Positions 60,967 through 64,000 of a stretch of DNA of 64,000 nt are shown here, piece after piece. The position numbers were made by a program, and so were the translations under genes. This stretch comes from Paenibacillus sp. FSL W8-0186 (GTDB lineage: Bacteria; Bacillota; Bacilli; Paenibacillales; Paenibacillaceae): the NCBI RefSeq assembly GCF_037969765.1, contig NZ_CP150207.1:868001-932000 (forward strand). Direction: 5' to 3'. Position 1 is the stretch's first letter. Each line of letters starts with the position of its first letter. The notes below the pieces were generated by a model, which worked only from the letters and a program-made list of their open reading frames with translations, did not search any database and was not told the origin of the DNA.

Positions 60967-62856
60967 TTGGCTCACGCTCACAGTGTCAAGCGGCACAAGG
61001 GTTTGATGGATTGGTTGACAACGGTTGACCATAAGAAAATAGCCATTCTGTATTTGATTGCAGGGGGCTTCTTCTTTGGAATAGGCGGGATCGAAGCGCT
61101 ATTGATCCGCGTCCAGTTATGGAAGCCAATGAATACGTTTGTAACTGCTCAGCAGTTCAACGAATTGATCACGATGCACGGAACAACAATGATTTTCCTT
61201 GGGGTAATGCCGATTATTTTTGCGATCATGAATGCGGTAATCCCGCTGCAAATCGGGGCTCGCGACGTCGCGTTCCCATTCTTGAACTCGCTCGGTTTTT
61301 GGACATTCCTGTTCGGGGGATTGCTGCTTAACCTCAGCTGGTTTATGGGAGGCGCTCCGGACGGAGGATGGACGGCTTATGCCCCTCTATCCTCAACGAC
61401 ATACAGTACGACGCACGGCGTCGACTTCTATACCATTGGTCTGCAAATTGCCGGTCTCGGTACGCTCATCGGGGGGATTAACTTCCTCGCGACGATCATT
61501 ACCATGCGCGCTCCAGGCATGTCCTTCATGCGTATGCCGATGTTTACCTGGACGACATTCGTTACATCGGCAATGATTTTGTTTGCTTTCCCGGCGATTA
61601 CTGTCGGTTTAGTACTTCTCAGCTTCGACCGGATTTTGGGAGCTAACTTCTTTAACGTTGCAGGCGGGGGCAACCCTGTTCTCTGGCAGCATATATTCTG
61701 GATCTTCGGGCACCCTGAGGTTTATATCCTCATTCTGCCTGCGTTCGGGATTATTTCTGAAGTTGTGAGTACATTTTCACGCAAGCGCCTGTTCGGATAC
61801 AGCTCCATGGTATTCGCGACCATCCTGATTGCCTTCCTGGGCTTCATGGTATGGGCGCACCATATGTTCACGACAGGTATGGGGCCGGTTGCTAACGCGC
61901 TGTTCGCTATTGCGACGATGCTGATTGCGGTTCCTACAGGAATCAAAATCTTTAACTGGCTGTTTACGATGTGGGGCGGACAAATTACATTCAACACGGC
62001 GAACCTGTTCGCCATTGGATTTATTCCAACCTTTGTAATGGGTGGAGTAACCGGGGTTATGCTCGGATCTGCTCCTGCGGACTATCAGTTCCACGATACT
62101 TATTTTGTTGTAGCGCATTTCCACTACGTTATCGTAGGGGGACTTGTTCTAGGATTGTTCTCTGGCCTGCATTACTGGTGGCCGAAAATGTTTGGTCGGG
62201 TATTGAACGAAACGCTTGGAAAAATCGAATTCTGGACGTTTATTATCGGGTTCCACTTGACCTTCTTCCTGCAGCATTTCCTAGGCTTGGTCGGAATGCA
62301 GCGCCGCGTATTCACCTACTTGCCTAACCAGGGCTTTGATCTGATGAATATGCTGAGTACAGTTGGTGCGTTCCTGATGGGTGTAGGGGTTATCCTATTC
62401 CTGGTCAATGTCGTGATTACGGCAAGAAAGCCTGTCGGAGTTGAAAATGATCCTTGGGGAGACGGCCGTACCCTGGAATGGGCTATTCCGTCGCCGCCGC
62501 CGGAGTACAACTTCAAGCAGCTTCCGCTCGTTCGCGGTATTGATGCATATTGGAAAGAGAAGATGGCTGGAAATAAGGAGATGACTCCTGCTGAACCGGT
62601 GGGTTCGATTCATATGCCATCGCCGACGATTATTCCGTTTGTCATGTCTGTGGGTCTGTTCATTGCCGGCCTTGGCTTTATGTTTACGACGGATGATTTC
62701 GGCAATAGCTTCCTGAATTTCTTGTTCAACAACTACATCGTAGTTATTATCGGTTTAGGCATCACCTTCGGCTCGATGATCGTTCATTCCCTGTACGACG
62801 ATGCAGGATGGCATATTGAACCAGAAGAAATCGATGGGAAGGGGGCAGAAGCATGA
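60967..62856 (+). CDS. ctaD: Cytochrome c oxidase subunit I
   Basis: A 629-residue membrane protein with 12 or more spans, holding haem a and the haem a3-CuB centre. The copper and haem ligands are visible: HPEVYILILPAFG with the cross-linked Tyr, AHHMF, and HFHYVIVGG. The TTG start at 60967 (LAHAHSVKRHKG) has AAAGGGGG nine bases upstream and is preferred to the ATG at 60934. The gene overlaps ctaE by four bases. It reduces oxygen to water while pumping protons. Confidence 0.96.
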   Translation: MAHAHSVKRHKGLMDWLTTVDHKKIAILYLIAGGFFFGIGGIEALLIRVQLWKPMNTFVTAQQFNELITMHGTTMIFLGVMPIIFAIMNAVIPLQIGARDVAFPFLNSLGFWTFLFGGLLLNLSWFMGGAPDGGWTAYAPLSSTTYSTTHGVDFYTIGLQIAGLGTLIGGINFLATIITMRAPGMSFMRMPMFTWTTFVTSAMILFAFPAITVGLVLLSFDRILGANFFNVAGGGNPVLWQHIFWIFGHPEVYILILPAFGIISEVVSTFSRKRLFGYSSMVFATILIAFLGFMVWAHHMFTTGMGPVANALFAIATMLIAVPTGIKIFNWLFTMWGGQITFNTANLFAIGFIPTFVMGGVTGVMLGSAPADYQFHDTYFVVAHFHYVIVGGLVLGLFSGLHYWWPKMFGRVLNETLGKIEFWTFIIGFHLTFFLQHFLGLVGMQRRVFTYLPNQGFDLMNMLSTVGAFLMGVGVILFLVNVVITARKPVGVENDPWGDGRTLEWAIPSPPPEYNFKQLPLVRGIDAYWKEKMAGNKEMTPAEPVGSIHMPSPTIIPFVMSVGLFIAGLGFMFTTDDFGNSFLNFLFNNYIVVIIGLGITFGSMIVHSLYDDAGWHIEPEEIDGKGAEA

Positions 62857-63482
62857 CCACTCTTCATGCAGAGCAAGCTACAAACAAGCTCCCCCATGAA
62901 CCGGAGAAGGCAACGTTAGAAGGCCGCAATAAAATTTTAGGCTTCTGGCTGTTCCTTGCAGGGGAAGCGGTTCTGTTCGGTACGTTATTCGCAACATTTT
63001 TGACGCTGCGGAATCAAGTGGCTGATGGACCATCAGCCTCCGAGCTGTTCAGCCTGCCGATTACCGCTGTTGCGACGCTGATCCTCCTAGTGAGCAGCTT
63101 GACGAGCGTATTCTCGATTCAGGCCATGCACCGGGGCAACGTGAAGTCGCTCTTAACTTGGCTGACGGTTACGGTATTGCTGGGTCTAGGCTTCCTGGGC
63201 TTGGAAATCTATGAGTTCTATGAGTATGTTACTCATTATGGATATGGCATGACGACAAGTGCTTTCAGTTCCTCGTTCTACACACTCGTCGGATTCCACG
63301 GAGCGCACGTTATTTTCGGTATCTGCTGGATTTCGCTTCTGATCGGGCAAGTTGCGAGAAAAGGACTGACGGTAGTCACTGCACCGAAGATTTATGTTTC
63401 GGCGATGTACTGGCACTTCGTTGACGTCGTTTGGGTATTTGTTTTTACGGTAGTTTACCTGCTTGGAAAGGTGGTAGGCTAA
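62853..63482 (+). CDS. ctaE: Cytochrome c oxidase subunit III
   Basis: A 209-residue protein with five spans, as in Bacillus-type subunit III. Conserved FLFLAGE-like FWLFLAGEAVLFGTLFA, LVGFHGAHVIFG and YWHFVDVVWVFVFTVVYL are present. It supports the oxygen channel and stability of subunit I. Translation is coupled to ctaD by the ATGA overlap. Confidence 0.96.
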   Translation: MTTLHAEQATNKLPHEPEKATLEGRNKILGFWLFLAGEAVLFGTLFATFLTLRNQVADGPSASELFSLPITAVATLILLVSSLTSVFSIQAMHRGNVKSLLTWLTVTVLLGLGFLGLEIYEFYEYVTHYGYGMTTSAFSSSFYTLVGFHGAHVIFGICWISLLIGQVARKGLTVVTAPKIYVSAMYWHFVDVVWVFVFTVVYLLGKVVG

Positions 63483-63485
63483 ACG

Positions 63486-63806
63486 ATGGTCAATCAGCAT
63501 AACAACGAAGGTTCAATGGTGAAGCATCGGCACCGGCATGAAGGACCTCAGAAGCATGTCGTGGCCTTCATATTCTCGATCGTATTGACCGCAATCGCAT
63601 TTGCGACGGTAGCGGCAGGGGGCGTGAACACAGCTTTTACGGTCATCCTGCTGATCGCGATGGCTATTCTTCAAGTACTCGTTCAGCTTGGCTATTGGAT
63701 GCACTTGAAGGATAAGGGACATATGATTCCGATCATATTCATGGCTGGAGGATTTTTTGTCGCCGGGCTGTGTATTATTGCGGCGCTTTACTGGATGTGG
63801 TGGTAA
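63486..63806 (+). CDS. ctaF: Cytochrome c oxidase subunit IV
   Basis: A 106-residue protein with three predicted spans and a His-rich N-terminus (HRHRHEGPQKH). LQVLVQLGYWMHLKDKG is typical of the prokaryotic subunit IV. It follows ctaE after three bases. A terminator follows it, yet ctaG comes next. Confidence 0.95.
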   Translation: MVNQHNNEGSMVKHRHRHEGPQKHVVAFIFSIVLTAIAFATVAAGGVNTAFTVILLIAMAILQVLVQLGYWMHLKDKGHMIPIIFMAGGFFVAGLCIIAALYWMWW

Positions 63807-63810
63807 AATA

Positions 63811-63845
63811 AAAAGAGGCGGGCTTGTATATAAGCCCCCTCTTTT
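63811..63845 (+). terminator. Terminator after ctaF
   Basis: AAAAGAGGCGGGCTT pairs with AAGCCCCCTCTTTT around GTATAT. It may set a lower level for the following ctaG. Confidence 0.8.
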
Positions 63846-63907
63846 GTATATTATGGGGTTAGTTCACAATTTGGACAGATTTCCAAGCGGCGGAGGGAGT
63901 TTTTAAA

Positions 63908-64000
63908 TTGCTGGGATTACAATATTTTAGTTTTAGTGATGTTTGGAGTCCCGTATTGATGTCATTCATGCTGTTAATTACAGCAGGCTATTTCTTGATT
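63908..64000 (+). CDS. ctaG: Cytochrome c oxidase assembly factor CtaG, 3' end outside window
   Basis: The first 31 codons of a membrane protein. A TTG start at 63908 has GGAGGG ten bases upstream. The N-terminus LGLQYFSFSDVWSPV leads into a hydrophobic segment (LMSFMLLITAGYFLI), as in CtaG of the Bacillus cta cluster. The position right after ctaF supports it. CtaG is needed for assembly of the CuB centre. Confidence 0.8.
   Translation, partial: MLGLQYFSFSDVWSPVLMSFMLLITAGYFLI

Overview
The window is a low-GC Gram-positive chromosome segment, most like Paenibacillus or a close relative. The evidence is a YesM/YesN two-component pair beside family-1 sugar ABC transporters, lipoboxed binding proteins, AGGAGG-type ribosome sites with many TTG/GTG starts, a Bacillus-type caa3 oxidase operon, a PadR/membrane-protein pair and a guanine riboswitch before xpt-pbuX. 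No rRNA, tRNA or CRISPR array was seen.

Layout. 1-7.4 kb: the end of one sugar-binding protein, a YesM/YesN sensor-regulator pair and a binding protein with two permeases behind a cre-like palindrome. 7.6-18.9 kb: a secreted protein of nine ~92-residue repeats, then a 1743-residue RHS/YD protein ending in a HINT autoprocessing domain and a small toxin-like domain, a candidate immunity gene, a lipoprotein, and a decayed tract with an IS256-type remnant and a fragment of a second lipoprotein copy. 18.9-38.1 kb: a scattered set of genes matching the parts list of Gram-positive flavin-based extracellular electron transfer. These are an ApbE flavin transferase, a NusG-II protein, a Gx-family membrane protein, an ECF module (two ATPases and EcfT), a UbiA-type prenyltransferase, polyprenyl diphosphate synthase with a HepS-like partner, an NDH-2 with a membrane extension, and a lipoprotein with two FMN-attachment motifs. 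A U32 peptidase, an aminotransferase and a second sugar ABC operon interrupt the set. 38.8-58 kb: mostly housekeeping and signalling genes (HD-GYP, histidine kinase, RidA, TspO-like, SNF2 plus SWIM protein, small alarmone synthetase, zinc-ribbon protein, xpt-pbuX, PadR pair, MGDG-type glycosyltransferase, serine hydrolase, methionine aminopeptidase). 59.8-64 kb: ctaCDEF and the start of ctaG.

How the parts could work together (inference): NDH-2 would reduce a demethylmenaquinone-type quinone made with the prenyl synthase and prenyltransferase. The NusG-II and Gx proteins would help pass electrons outward, and ApbE would load FMN onto the two-domain lipoprotein at the cell surface. The ECF module may supply flavin, but no RibU-type S component is visible here.

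The most unexpected structure is non-coding. Two families of ~185-190 bp elements share one architecture: two forward units followed by two inverted units. Family 1 has four copies (26.5, 26.9, 33.1 and 38.3 kb) and family 2 has two (18.0 and 58.8 kb). In family 2 the unit sequence differs between loci, but the inverted unit changes to match, so base pairing is kept. Several intergenic regions also carry short tandem or degenerate low-complexity repeats, and one such tract lies inside the U32 peptidase gene.
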